52,703 bases of DNA from Aquitalea pelogenes (GCF_001515305.1 NZ_LNQV01000030.1:1-52703); one strand, 5' to 3'; counted from the first letter of the stretch, positions 1 to 8,629 are shown. Made by a program: numbers and translations. The notes: generated by a model from the sequence alone, not told the origin.

Positions 1-25
1 GCAGGAGGCCGACCATGTCGCTTGA
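1..25 (+). CDS. potA: 3' end of upstream gene, probably the polyamine ABC transporter ATPase (partial)
   Basis: In the frame ending at TGA 23-25 the sequence reads QEADHVA-stop. The same end is seen in the second repeat copy, where a longer stretch (QLSAQPGAFHRLQEADHVA) runs into TGA 156-158. It overlaps the potB ATG by a few bases, the usual coupling of a PotA/PotG ATPase to its permease. The identity is inferred from operon order only, because almost none of the gene is inside the window. If the left repeat copy is an artefact, the true end is at 158. Confidence 0.45.
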
Positions 26-232
26 TCCGCATCGGCGCTGGCGCCGTCGCCTGCTGCTGGCACCCACCACGCTCACCCTGTTGCTGTTCATGCTGCTGCA
101 ATTGTCGGCGCAGCCGGGTGCCTTCCACCGTTTGCAGGAGGCCGACCATGTCGCTTGATCCGCATCGGCGCTGGCGCCGTCGCCTGCTGCTGGCACCCAC
201 CACGCTCACCCTGTTGCTGTTCATGCTGCTGC
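1..232. repeat. 133-bp tandem duplication across the potA/potB junction
   Basis: Bases 1-99 recur exactly at 134-232, so the period is 133 bp with 34 bp of unique sequence (100-133) between the copies. Each copy carries the potA stop region, the potB Shine-Dalgarno and the first ~28 codons of potB. The left copy reads potB in frame from an ATG at 15, then runs into the potA tail and stops at 158, giving a 47-residue chimera. The right copy is the working potB start. This is either a real tandem duplication, which leaves both genes intact, or an assembly artefact near a sequence end. The left flank lies outside the window. Confidence 0.9.
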
Positions 233-1038
233 CCATGCTGCTGATGGCCTGGATGTCGGTGTTGGCCCCCGACACCTACGGCGGCGTGCGCTGGCATGAA
301 TGGAGTGTGGATGCCTATGTGCAATTCCTGTACGAGCGCGATCTGGACGACAGCCTCACGCTCAACAGCGATTACCTGCAAATCTTCGGCCGTTCGTTCT
401 TGCTGGCCGGTTTTGCCACGGTGGTGACGTTGCTGATCGGCTTTCCCACTGCGCTCTACATCGCACTGAAAGAGGAAAAAACCCGCCAGCGGTTGATCCT
501 GCTGATTTCCATCCCGTTCTGGACCAACCTGCTGGTACGCACCTACGCCTGGATGCTGCTGCTGCGCAACGGCGGGCTGATCGACAGCAGCCTGTCGGCG
601 CTGGGCCTGAGCCAGGGCGCACTGGATGTGCTGTACACCCCCACCGCGGTGGCCATCGGCTTTGTCTATTCCTTCCTGCCCTTCATGGTGCTGCCCATTT
701 ACACCAGTCTGGAAAAAATGGACTGGCGGTTGGTGGAAGCGGCCTTCGACCTGGGTGCCAACCGCTGGCAGGCGCTACGGCGGGTGATTCTGCCACTGGC
801 CATGCCCGGCATCGTGGCGGGCTGCCTGCTGGTGTTCATTCCGGCCATCGGTTCCTATTACATCCCCGAGCTATTGGGCGGCGGCAAGAGCCTGATGATA
901 GGCAACCTGATCCAGAACCAGTTTGGCACTGCGCGTAACTGGCCGTTCGGTGCTGCCTTGTCCTTCATGTTGCTGGCGCTGGTGCTGCTGGCGATGTGGG
1001 TTTACACCAGGCGCTTCCAGCGCCCTCCGGGAGAATGA
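148..1038 (+). CDS. potB: Polyamine (putrescine/spermidine) ABC transporter permease, PotB type
   Basis: This is an inner-membrane permease of a binding-protein-dependent polyamine importer, 296 residues, the usual size for PotB/PotH. About six hydrophobic segments are visible. The first lies after the basic N-terminus (RRWRRR). The inner-membrane permease loop appears as EAAFDLGANRWQALRRVILPLAMPGI near residues 195-220, the site that contacts the ATPase. The open frame extends to 22, but the ATG at 148 has a Shine-Dalgarno (CAGGAGG) and matches family N-termini; the extra upstream codons come from the tandem duplication. It overlaps the preceding gene and is followed 1 base later by potC, so the three are translationally coupled. 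Confidence 0.93.
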   Translation: MSLDPHRRWRRRLLLAPTTLTLLLFMLLPMLLMAWMSVLAPDTYGGVRWHEWSVDAYVQFLYERDLDDSLTLNSDYLQIFGRSFLLAGFATVVTLLIGFPTALYIALKEEKTRQRLILLISIPFWTNLLVRTYAWMLLLRNGGLIDSSLSALGLSQGALDVLYTPTAVAIGFVYSFLPFMVLPIYTSLEKMDWRLVEAAFDLGANRWQALRRVILPLAMPGIVAGCLLVFIPAIGSYYIPELLGGGKSLMIGNLIQNQFGTARNWPFGAALSFMLLALVLLAMWVYTRRFQRPPGE

Positions 1039-1039
1039 C

Positions 1040-1828
1040 ATGCAGGCAAGCAATAACTTGTGGCGCTTCCGTGGCGTCACCCCCACCGCCATGCTGGCCT
1101 TTGTCTACCTCTACCTGCCCATCGTGGTGCTGGTGGTGCTGTCCTTCAACGCCAACCGCATTGCCACCTTGTGGACCGGTTTTTCCTTCGACTGGTATCT
1201 GAAGGTGATGGACAACGACAACATCCTGCGGGCCACCAAAAACTCGCTGATCATCGCCTGCGGTGCCACGGTGCTGGCCACCAGCTTTGCCACCATGGCG
1301 GCGCTGGCCATGGCCGGCAAGCGCTTTCGCGGCCAGGCCTTCATCAATGCCATGCTGGGCCTGCCGCTCTTGGTGCCGGAAATTGTCACTGCCGTGGCGT
1401 CCTTGCTGTTTTTCCTCGCGCTGGGGCTGGACCTGGGGCTGATGACGGTGCTGATTGCCCATACGGTGTTCTGCATTCCCTTTGCCTACCTGCCCATCCG
1501 CGCCCGGCTGGAAGGGCTGGACCCACGGCTGGCGGAAGCCGCGGCGGACCTGTACGCCGGGCCGTTTGCCACCTTCCGCCGGGTGACCCTGCCCTTGATC
1601 CTGCCCGGGGTGCTGTCCGGCGCCATGCTGGCCTTCATCGTGTCGCTGGACGATTTCGTCATCACCTTTTTTGTGGCCGGAGCCGGTGCCACCACGCTGC
1701 CGGTGTACATCTTCGGCCTGATCCGCATGGGCATCACCCCGGAAGTGAATGCGGTGTCGGCGCTGATGCTGCTGGTGTCCATTGCCTTTGTCGCGCTGTC
1801 CTACTGGATGGGCCAGCGCAAGTCCTGA
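1040..1828 (+). CDS. potC: Polyamine ABC transporter permease, PotC type
   Basis: This is the second permease subunit, 262 residues with about six membrane helices. The first is FVYLYLPIVVLVVLSF near residue 20. The conserved cytoplasmic EAAADLYAGPFATFRRVTLPLILPG loop sits near residues 168-192. The segment SLDDFVITFF is typical of PotC/PotI. The ATG at 1040 follows the potB stop by one base and has GGGAG just upstream inside potB. It pairs with PotB to form the translocation channel. Confidence 0.93.
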   Translation: MQASNNLWRFRGVTPTAMLAFVYLYLPIVVLVVLSFNANRIATLWTGFSFDWYLKVMDNDNILRATKNSLIIACGATVLATSFATMAALAMAGKRFRGQAFINAMLGLPLLVPEIVTAVASLLFFLALGLDLGLMTVLIAHTVFCIPFAYLPIRARLEGLDPRLAEAAADLYAGPFATFRRVTLPLILPGVLSGAMLAFIVSLDDFVITFFVAGAGATTLPVYIFGLIRMGITPEVNAVSALMLLVSIAFVALSYWMGQRKS

Positions 1829-1894
1829 ACCGGGTCGGCGGCTGTTCCGCCCCTCATGTTTCGCTTGTTGCACAACATACGAAGGAGAAATGCC

Positions 1895-2938
1895 ATGAAA
1901 GTCTGCAAACTGCATTCGCTGGCCCTGGCGGCTGGCCTGCTGGTATCCGCCTCGGCCATGGCCGGGGGCGAATTGAACCTGTACAACTGGTCCGACTACA
2001 TCCCGCAGGATTTGCTCAAGCGCTTCGAGAAGGAAACCGGCATCAAGGTGAACCTGGATGTGTTTGATTCCAACGAATCCCTGCTGGCCAAGCTGAAGGC
2101 CGGGGCCAAGGGCTATGACGTGGTGGTGCCGTCCGACTACATGGTGAAGATCATGCGCGACGAAGGCCTGCTGGAGAAAATCGACGTCAGCAAGATGCCC
2201 AATTTCAAGCTGGTGCAGGCTCCGCTCAACAAGCCGGATTTCGACCCGCAACGTGAATACTCCGCGCCATACATGTGGGGGGTAACCGGCTTTACCTATG
2301 ACGCCAGCCGTGTGCCGGGCGGCAAGCTGGACAATAGCTGGAAGAGCTTCTTCACCCCGCCGGCCGCGCTCAAGGGCAAGGTGGTGGCGCTCAATGACGT
2401 GGCCGAGCTGTACAAGGCCGCCGCCATCTACCTGAAAGTGGACCAGTGTACCGAGGACCCGAAGCAGGCCAAGCGTATCCAGGACCTGCTGGAAGCCCAA
2501 AAGCCCATGCTGGCCATGTATAACTCCGACGGCACCATCGAGCGCATGCAGGCGCAGGAAGTCATCATGCACCAGCAATGGAACGGTGCCGCCTACCGCA
2601 CCCGCCAGAAGCTGAAGTCCGCCGTGTTTGTCTATCCGAAAGAAGGCATCCCCTTCTGGAACGACAATCTGGTCATCCCCAAGGGTGCCAAGAACCGCGA
2701 TAACGCGCTCAAGTTCATCAACTGGATGATGGAGCCGAAGAATATCGCCGAGGCCTCCAACTTCACCGGCTACAACAACGCCATCAAGGGCAGCTCTGCC
2801 TATTTTGTCGCCGACCTCAAGGCCGACCCGGCTATCAACCCGACGGCCGCCATGCGCGCACTGTTTGTGCCCAACAAGAACTGTTCGGCCAAGGCCAATG
2901 CCCTGCGCGACCGGGTGTGGACCAAGCTGAAGAAATGA
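1895..2938 (+). CDS. potD: Periplasmic polyamine-binding protein (PotD/PotF family)
   Basis: This extracellular solute-binding protein of 347 residues delivers polyamines to PotBC. It begins with a signal peptide (MKVCKLHSLALAAGLLVSASAMA) followed by the family signature LNLYNWSDYIPQDLLKRFEK. It then has YDVVVPSDYMVKIM, and later IMHQQWNGAAYR and FPKEG-like core elements. The putrescine-type PotF resembles it as closely as PotD does, so substrate specificity is open. An in-frame ATG at 1856 exists, but the ATG at 1895 has a good GGAG (1884-1887) and starts the signal peptide. A 66-bp gap separates it from potC, compatible with the same transcript. Confidence 0.9.
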   Translation: MKVCKLHSLALAAGLLVSASAMAGGELNLYNWSDYIPQDLLKRFEKETGIKVNLDVFDSNESLLAKLKAGAKGYDVVVPSDYMVKIMRDEGLLEKIDVSKMPNFKLVQAPLNKPDFDPQREYSAPYMWGVTGFTYDASRVPGGKLDNSWKSFFTPPAALKGKVVALNDVAELYKAAAIYLKVDQCTEDPKQAKRIQDLLEAQKPMLAMYNSDGTIERMQAQEVIMHQQWNGAAYRTRQKLKSAVFVYPKEGIPFWNDNLVIPKGAKNRDNALKFINWMMEPKNIAEASNFTGYNNAIKGSSAYFVADLKADPAINPTAAMRALFVPNKNCSAKANALRDRVWTKLKK

Positions 2939-2943
2939 CACTT

Positions 2944-2964
2944 GCCGGCTGAGGCCGGCTTTCC
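2944..2964 (+). terminator. Weak hairpin after the polyamine-binding protein gene
   Basis: GCCGGC (2944-2949), a TGAG loop and GCCGGC (2954-2959) form a 6-bp stem followed by TTTCCCTT. It lies directly after the stop at 2938. It could attenuate rather than stop transcription, which would leave the deacetylase gene on the same mRNA. Confidence 0.4.
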
Positions 2965-3018
2965 CTTGCAAACACAACACAATGCCGCCGGTTCCCCACC
3001 CGCGGCAAGGAGACCTGC

Positions 3019-4056
3019 ATGCTGACAATTTACAGTGACGACCACCACCTGCACCACGGCAATGCCGAGCTGATCGACGGCACCCTCAAGCCCTGCTTCG
3101 AGATGCCCAGCCGCGCCGACATGGTGTTGCAGCGGGTACGGCAAACCGGGCTGGGCGACATCATTGCTCCCACCGAACACGGGCTGGAGCCGCTGTTGCG
3201 CGTGCATGACGCGGGCTATGTGCGTTTTCTGGAGCAGGCCTGGAGCCTGTGGCAGGCCGAAGGCCGCAACCACGACGCGCTACCGCTGGTATGGCCGGTG
3301 CGCGGCCTGCGTACCGACCGCATTCCGCAGGACATCGACGGCCTGATGGGCTATTACTCCTTCGATGCCGGGGTGCCCATCACCGCCGGCACCTGGCAGG
3401 CCATCCGTTCCTCGGCCAATGTGGCGCTGACCGGGCTGGATGCCATGCTGGCCACCGGGCACAGCACTTTTGCGCTGTGCCGTCCGCCCGGCCACCATGC
3501 TGCGGCGGATTACATGGGCGGCTATTGCTATCTCAACAACGCCGCCATCGCCGCCCAGGCCATGCTGGACCGTGGTGCCAAACGGGTGGCGATTCTGGAT
3601 GTGGATTACCACCACGGTAACGGCACGCAGAGCATTTTCTATCAGCGCAGCGATGTGCAGTTCCTGTCCCTGCATGGCGACCCGACGGTGGAATACCCCT
3701 TCTTCCTCGGGTATGCCGATGAGCCGGGCGAGGGCGCCGGGCTGGGCTTCAATCACAACTACCCGCTGGCCCATGGCACCGACTGGTCGCACTACGGCCC
3801 GGCCCTGGCGGATGCCTGCAGCAAGATTGCCGCCTACGCACCGGACGCACTGGTGGTGTCGCTGGGGGTGGATACCTTCGAGCAGGACCCGATCTCCCGA
3901 TTCAAGCTGAAAAATGCCGACTACCTGCGCATGGGCGAGGCCATTGGCGGACTGGGCCTGCCCACGCTGTTCGTGATGGAGGGCGGCTATGCAGTGGAGG
4001 ACATCGGCGTGAATGCGGTGAACGTGTTGTCCGGCTTTGAAAGCGTGGCAGGCTAA
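3019..4056 (+). CDS. aphA: Acetylpolyamine amidohydrolase (class II histone-deacetylase-like)
   Basis: This zinc amidohydrolase of 345 residues removes acetyl groups from acetylated polyamines. It matches the bacterial AphA type. It has the N-terminal YSDDHHLHHG, RPPGHHA near residues 156-162, and DVDYHHGNGT near 194-203 with metal ligands D196 and H198. The third ligand is D285 in GVDTFEQDP, and the catalytic Tyr region is EGGYAVEDIG. The length equals that of characterised AphA enzymes. The AAGGAG before the ATG at 3019 supports the start. Its position behind potBCD suggests that imported acetylpolyamines are deacetylated for reuse. The substrate is inferred from family and context. Confidence 0.92.
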   Translation: MLTIYSDDHHLHHGNAELIDGTLKPCFEMPSRADMVLQRVRQTGLGDIIAPTEHGLEPLLRVHDAGYVRFLEQAWSLWQAEGRNHDALPLVWPVRGLRTDRIPQDIDGLMGYYSFDAGVPITAGTWQAIRSSANVALTGLDAMLATGHSTFALCRPPGHHAAADYMGGYCYLNNAAIAAQAMLDRGAKRVAILDVDYHHGNGTQSIFYQRSDVQFLSLHGDPTVEYPFFLGYADEPGEGAGLGFNHNYPLAHGTDWSHYGPALADACSKIAAYAPDALVVSLGVDTFEQDPISRFKLKNADYLRMGEAIGGLGLPTLFVMEGGYAVEDIGVNAVNVLSGFESVAG

Positions 4057-4064
4057 GGATGGCG

Positions 4065-4084
4065 GGGAGGCCGGCCGGCCTCCC
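4065..4084. terminator. Palindromic terminator between convergent genes
   Basis: A perfect 20-bp palindrome, GGGAGGCCGGCCGGCCTCCC, lies in the 39-bp gap between the convergent deacetylase and glutamate-synthase-like genes. It is G+C-rich and symmetric, so it can fold on either transcript. There is no good U-tract, so efficiency is uncertain. Confidence 0.55.
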
Positions 4085-4095
4085 TGACTGCTGTT

Positions 4096-5706
4096 TCAGG
4101 CCCGGGCCGGCGCAAAGCTGCCCGCCTGCGCCATACGCCACATGCGGCCATAGAACTCGGCCTTGATGTCACTGCCCAGCAGTTCGCCCGGCTGCAAAAA
4201 CACATGCAGCTGCGAGAACAGGCGGATTTCGGTATCGCTTACCCTGCGTACCAGATGGTGGGCTTCCAGTTGTTCCGGATGGGTGAGGCCGGCGGCGGCC
4301 AGCATCTCGGACAGCGCATGCAGGGTGTTGCGGTGGAAGTGATACACCCGCTCGGCCTTGTCCGGTACTACCAGAGCGCGCTGGCGCAGCGGGTCCTGCG
4401 TGGCCACGCCGGTGGGGCAGCGGTTGGTGTGGCAGCTCTGACTCTGGATGCAGCCCACGGCAAACATGAAGCCACGGGCGGAATTGGCCCAGTCCGCCCC
4501 GATGGCCAGCACGCTGGCAATGTCGAAGGCGCTGATGATCTTGCCGCTGGCACCCAGCTTGATCTTGTCGCGCAGATTCAGCCCCACCAGGGTGTTGTGC
4601 ACGAACAGCAGGCCCTCGCGCAGCGGCACGCCAATGTGGTCGGTAAACTCCAGCGGAGCCGCGCCGGTGCCGCCTTCCTTGCCGTCCACCACGATGAAAT
4701 CCGGCAGGATGCCGCTTTCCAGCATGGCCTTGGCAATGGCCATGAATTCCCATGGATGGCCCAGGCAAAACTTGAAGCCCACTGGTTTGCCGCCGGACAG
4801 TTCGCGCAGCCGGGCAATGAAGGCCATCATCTCCAGCGGGGTGGAAAATGCGCTGTGGCTGGAGGGCGACACGCAGTCCTGCCCCAGCGGCACGCCACGG
4901 GTGGCGGCAATTTCCGGCGTCACCTTGTGCTTGGGCAGAATGCCGCCGTGGCCGGGCTTGGCTCCCTGGCTGAGCTTGATTTCAATCATCTTCACCTGCG
5001 GGTTTTGCGCCTGTCGGGCAAAGCGCTCCGGGTCGAAACGGCCTTGTTCGTCGCGGCAGCCAAAGTAGCCGCTGCCCAGCTCCCATACCAGGTCGCCGCC
5101 GTGTTCCAGGTGATAGGGACTGATGCTGCCCTCGCCGGTATCGTGGTAGAAACCGCCCTGGCTGGCGCCCTGATTGAGGGCGCGGATGGCATTGGCGCTG
5201 AGCGCACCAAAGCTCATGGCCGAAATATTGAATACCGAGGCCGAGTAGGGCTGCGCGCATTGCGGCCCGCCAATCTGCACCCTGAAACCGGCCGGGTCGC
5301 TGCGCGGGGCCGGGCGGATGGAGTGGCTGATGAATTCGAAGCCGCTGCCATAGACATCCAGCAGGGTGCCGAAGGGCTTGTCAGCCTGGGTGTTCTTGGC
5401 GCGGGCGTAAACCAGCGAGCGCTGGTCACGCGAGAAGGGCAGCTGCTCGCCATCGGCTTCCAGCAGGTACTGGCGGATTTCCGGGCGGATGGCTTCCACC
5501 AGATAGCGGATATTGCCCAGCACCGGGTAGTTGCGCCGTACCGCATGGCGGGTTTGTGTGAGGTCCAGCACCCCCAGCAGGCTGAGCGCGATGGCGGTAA
5601 GGGTGAAGGGCCACAGCCATTCGATCTGGTGCAATACCAGGCCGATCAGGCTGAGCAGGATGCAGGCGGCGAAAAAAGCATAGCGGCTGAGCAGGGACAG
5701 GTTCAT
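4096..5706 (-). CDS. Membrane-anchored FMN-binding glutamate-synthase-family protein
   Basis: This 536-residue protein carries the central FMN/glutamate-synthase domain fold but has no amidotransferase domain. Two hydrophobic helices occupy residues ~8-50. The catalytic barrel follows, with MSFGALSANAIRALNQGA, PGHGGILPKHKVTPEIA, VVDGKEGGTGAAPLEF and GASGKIISAFDIA. Near residues 430-445 the spacing C-x5-C-x4-C followed by PTGVATQDP matches the 3Fe-4S cluster ligands of glutamate synthase. It presumably makes or uses a flavin/Fe-S redox centre at the membrane. The true substrate of this stand-alone family is not established. It is convergent with aphA. Confidence 0.85.
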   Translation of the reverse strand: MNLSLLSRYAFFAACILLSLIGLVLHQIEWLWPFTLTAIALSLLGVLDLTQTRHAVRRNYPVLGNIRYLVEAIRPEIRQYLLEADGEQLPFSRDQRSLVYARAKNTQADKPFGTLLDVYGSGFEFISHSIRPAPRSDPAGFRVQIGGPQCAQPYSASVFNISAMSFGALSANAIRALNQGASQGGFYHDTGEGSISPYHLEHGGDLVWELGSGYFGCRDEQGRFDPERFARQAQNPQVKMIEIKLSQGAKPGHGGILPKHKVTPEIAATRGVPLGQDCVSPSSHSAFSTPLEMMAFIARLRELSGGKPVGFKFCLGHPWEFMAIAKAMLESGILPDFIVVDGKEGGTGAAPLEFTDHIGVPLREGLLFVHNTLVGLNLRDKIKLGASGKIISAFDIASVLAIGADWANSARGFMFAVGCIQSQSCHTNRCPTGVATQDPLRQRALVVPDKAERVYHFHRNTLHALSEMLAAAGLTHPEQLEAHHLVRRVSDTEIRLFSQLHVFLQPGELLGSDIKAEFYGRMWRMAQAGSFAPARA

Positions 5707-5744
5707 GCGGGCTCCGGCAGGCGAGGGCTGAATGCGATGTGGAA

Positions 5745-5770
5745 CAGGACAAGGCTTGAGACTTGTCCTG
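5745..5770 (-). terminator. Inverted repeat behind the small unknown gene
   Basis: CAGGACAAG (5745-5753) and CTTGTCCTG (5762-5770) form 9-bp arms with an 8-base loop. It lies downstream of the minus-strand gene ending at 5839 and upstream of the next minus-strand gene. No U-run follows, so a terminator or an mRNA-stabilising hairpin are both possible. Confidence 0.4.
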
Positions 5771-5838
5771 CCTGATCGGGTTCAGCTTAGCGCCCAGGCC
5801 GGGGCAGTACCATGGCTGATGGCAGCGCAGTGACGGTG

Positions 5839-6246
5839 TTAATGAAAGCGCACGATGTCGCCGTCGCGATCGAACGCCAGATAACGCGACACATCGCCAC
5901 CGGTCTGGATGGTCTGGATCATGCGCTTGAGCGCCGCTTCGATATCGGCTGCTGCGGGCGGGCCACCGGCGCTGCCGTCCAGACAGGCGACAAACACGAT
6001 TTGCCACGGCTCGCCCATGCGGGCGGATTCGGCTTGCAGGCTGGCAAAGTCCACCAGCTCTCCGGCGGCGCGGTCCAGGCACATGATGGGCAGCAGGATG
6101 CCGCCCTGGCCGCGGGCAAAGCGTTCGGCCTCCTGCGGCTGGTGGTCGTCATGCAGTACTGCCTTGGCAAATACCAGCAGCAGCTGTTGCGGGACAGGCT
6201 GCTGGCAGGCGGCAGCCAGCAGGGTGTTGAAATCGTGGATATCCAT
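5839..6246 (-). CDS. Conserved small protein of unknown function
   Basis: The protein has 135 residues if started at the ATG at 6246 (MDIHDFNTLL...). The frame is open to 6306, but the extra residues look non-native. Its tail is YLAFDRDGDIVRFH. No signal peptide, membrane helix or catalytic motif is visible. From memory, similar beta-proteobacterial proteins have been labelled 'ribonucleotide reductase subunit alpha', but nothing here resembles that enzyme. Soluble and acidic, it is probably cytosolic. Function unknown. The 172 bp between it and the next gene hold only promoter-sized sequence. Confidence 0.7.
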   Translation of the reverse strand: MDIHDFNTLLAAACQQPVPQQLLLVFAKAVLHDDHQPQEAERFARGQGGILLPIMCLDRAAGELVDFASLQAESARMGEPWQIVFVACLDGSAGGPPAAADIEAALKRMIQTIQTGGDVSRYLAFDRDGDIVRFH

Positions 6247-6418
6247 GGTCAGGCACTCGACAAGGTGGGCGCACACAGTGTGGCTGCCGGCATGACAACT
6301 GGCCATTCTCCGCAGGAACTAGTCTGGCAGCGCAGTGGAATTAGACCGCAATAAAGCGGATGCGCGGGCGGGGCTGCCCCTTTATGCTGACAGCCATCAC
6401 AACAAGGGAGGCGCGACG

Positions 6419-7279
6419 ATGAATCGCGACATGGTGGGACTGGTGGTGCTGGCGGCCCTGTGGGGCGGCTCGTTTCTGTTCATGCGGGTGGCCGTGCCCG
6501 AACTGGGAGCCGTGCCATTGATCGCCTTGCGCCTGGCGCTGGCGTCCCTGGTGTTGTTACCGGTCTTGCTGCTGCGAGGTGGCCTGCCCCTGTGGCGGCA
6601 GCACTGGCTGCGCATTGCCGTGGTGGGGGTGTTTCTGTCGGCCCTGCCGTTCTGCCTGATTGCCTGGGCCAGCCATAGCCTGCCGGCGGGCGTGGCGTCG
6701 GTACTGAATGCCACCACGCCGTTGATGACTGCCTTGTGGGCCATTCCGCTGGCAGGGGAGCGCATGCGTTTTGCGCGCGCCGCGGGCTTGCTGCTGGGTT
6801 TGGCCGGGGTGCTGGTGTTGATGCTGGGGCGTGGCGCGGCATTCGACGTGCAGTCGCTGCTGCCGGTACTGGCCATGCTGGGGGCCACCGCCTGTTATGG
6901 TTGGTCCGGTCATATGGCGCGGCGCTGGTTGCCCGGCCTGCCGCCGCTGGTTACCGCCACTGGCAGCCTGTTCAGCGGTGCCGTGCTGGTGGCACCACTG
7001 GCTTTGTTCTCGCTGCCGGCACAGGCCCCCTCACCCATGGTGTGGGGCGCGGTGCTGGCCCTGGCCGTGGGCTGTACCTCGCTGGCTTATCTCATCTATT
7101 ACCGTCTGATTGACCGGCTGGGCGCGACACGCGCCAGCACGGTGACCTATCTGGTGCCGGTATTCGGTGTGCTGTGGGGGGCCTTGTTTCTGCAAGAGGC
7201 GGTCAGCTGGCCGATGCTGCTTGGTGGGGTACTGATTCTGGGCGGGGTGTTGCTGCTGGGCTGGCGACCCCGGTCCTGA
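6419..7279 (+). CDS. EamA/DMT-family membrane transporter
   Basis: This drug/metabolite-transporter superfamily protein of 286 residues has about ten hydrophobic helices arranged as two EamA repeats. The first begins LVVLAALWGGSFLFMRVAVPELG, the signature of helix 1. The second repeat includes VTYLVPVFGVLWGALFLQEAVSW, the signature of helices 9-10. The start at 6419 follows AAGGGAGG; an in-frame upstream ATG at 6335 lacks such a site. The substrate cannot be told from sequence; family members export amino acids or metabolites. It converges on the histidine kinase gene 24 bp away. Confidence 0.9.
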   Translation: MNRDMVGLVVLAALWGGSFLFMRVAVPELGAVPLIALRLALASLVLLPVLLLRGGLPLWRQHWLRIAVVGVFLSALPFCLIAWASHSLPAGVASVLNATTPLMTALWAIPLAGERMRFARAAGLLLGLAGVLVLMLGRGAAFDVQSLLPVLAMLGATACYGWSGHMARRWLPGLPPLVTATGSLFSGAVLVAPLALFSLPAQAPSPMVWGAVLALAVGCTSLAYLIYYRLIDRLGATRASTVTYLVPVFGVLWGALFLQEAVSWPMLLGGVLILGGVLLLGWRPRS

Positions 7280-7303
7280 GTCGCCAGTCGTTTGCCGCCG
7301 GTT

Positions 7304-8626
7304 TCAGGCGGTAGCGGCTGCAGTGGTGAGTGGCAACAGGATGCATACCCGGAAGCCACCGTCCGCTTCATCCACAAAGCGCAGTTGTCCGTGGTGCTGC
7401 TTTACCACGCGCGAGACGATGGCCAGCCCAAGGCCGCTGCCGCCATCGGTGCCGCGGTGTTCGGCCAGCCGCTCGAACGGTGCCAGGGCCGATTCGCGCA
7501 GCGCTGCCGGAATCCCCGCACCATGGTCGATCACACTGAGCATGGCCATATTGTCCTGGCTGGCCACTTCCACCCGGATTGGCGGTTTGCCGTAACGCCG
7601 GGCATTTTCCAGCAGATTGGACAGCAGGCGTTCCAGCGCCAGCGCATCGGCATAGAGTTCGGGTTCGGCCAGACGATCCAGGTGGACATCCAGCCCGCTG
7701 CGGCCAAAGCGTGCCACCACGCTGTCGGCCAGCTCTGCCAGGGCAACCGGCTCCAGCCGGGCCGATTCCTCGGCGCGGGCAAAGTCGATGAACTGACGCA
7801 CAATGCGTGACAGCTCGTCGATATCCGCCAGCATGTCCGGGGTGTCCGGGCTGCTGTCCTGCAGCTCCAGCATCAGTTTCAGCCGGGTCAGCGGGGTGCG
7901 CAGGTCGTGCGACAGGCCGGCCAGCATCAGCCGGCGTTCCCGCGCAGCATTGTCCAGCGCGCTGGCCATGTGGTTGAAACCGCGCGCCAGGGCAATCAGC
8001 TCGCGCGGGCCATCTTCGGCCAATGGCGACGGAAGTTTGCCACCTGCCAGTTCACGCGAGGCATCCACCACCTTGCTGATGGGGCGGGTGATGCGCCAAG
8101 CCACCACGGATGCCAGCAGGATGGCCAGCACGGTGGCCAGCAACGCAGCCTGGATCAGCGAATAAATGGGGCGGTCGCTATAGCGGCCAAACGGAATCAC
8201 CAGCCAGTACGGGGTGTCCAGCACATGCACGTTCACCCACAGCTCGTTGCGGTCTTCGCGGTGTACCATGTAGCCGTGCACGGTGTCTCCCAGGCCCTTG
8301 CTCAGCCGGCTGACCAGGCTGTCGGCCACGCGGGGCAGTTCCTTGTCAAACTGTTGGCGGGGGGCAGAATCCTGCGGCAGCAGGCGTGGCAGGCCGGGGC
8401 GGTTGTAGCTGGCCAGAAAAGCAGTGCGCTGGGCCGGGCTCATGTTTTCCATCGAACCCTCCAGAAAGGCCAGGGTGTCCACCACCTGGGCATACAGCTG
8501 CTTGTCCATCAGCTTGTGGCGCTCCCCTGCGGCAATATAGACCGTCACCACCTGGGTGGTGACCACCACCACCACCACCAGCACGATCAGGCGAAACAGC
8601 AGGGAACCGGCAAGGCGTCGCAGCAC
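7304..8626 (-). CDS. Membrane sensor histidine kinase, EnvZ type
   Basis: This 440-residue transmembrane kinase is cotranscribed with the response regulator upstream. TM1 covers ~8-32, a periplasmic sensor domain of ~120 residues follows, TM2 covers ~157-178, and then HAMP. The phospho-acceptor is H240 in LAGLSHDLRTPLTRLKL. The N-box-like element is LLSNLLENARRYG and the G box is GSGLGLAIVSRVV. Size and order match EnvZ (H243 there). It starts at GTG 8626, 3 bp after the regulator's stop. The signal is unknown; EnvZ-like sensors read osmolarity or envelope state. The neighbouring small exported proteins are candidate targets. Confidence 0.92.
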   Translation of the reverse strand: MLRRLAGSLLFRLIVLVVVVVVTTQVVTVYIAAGERHKLMDKQLYAQVVDTLAFLEGSMENMSPAQRTAFLASYNRPGLPRLLPQDSAPRQQFDKELPRVADSLVSRLSKGLGDTVHGYMVHREDRNELWVNVHVLDTPYWLVIPFGRYSDRPIYSLIQAALLATVLAILLASVVAWRITRPISKVVDASRELAGGKLPSPLAEDGPRELIALARGFNHMASALDNAARERRLMLAGLSHDLRTPLTRLKLMLELQDSSPDTPDMLADIDELSRIVRQFIDFARAEESARLEPVALAELADSVVARFGRSGLDVHLDRLAEPELYADALALERLLSNLLENARRYGKPPIRVEVASQDNMAMLSVIDHGAGIPAALRESALAPFERLAEHRGTDGGSGLGLAIVSRVVKQHHGQLRFVDEADGGFRVCILLPLTTAAATA

Positions 8627-8629
8627 GGC

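Noticed and set aside
965-3028. 687-codon minus-strand frame opposite potC and potD
   Set aside because: Same kind of antisense shadow; the sense-strand genes have clear families and ribosome sites.
4204-5775. 523-codon plus-strand frame opposite the glutamate-synthase-like gene
   Set aside because: Shadow of the minus-strand gene; no motif.
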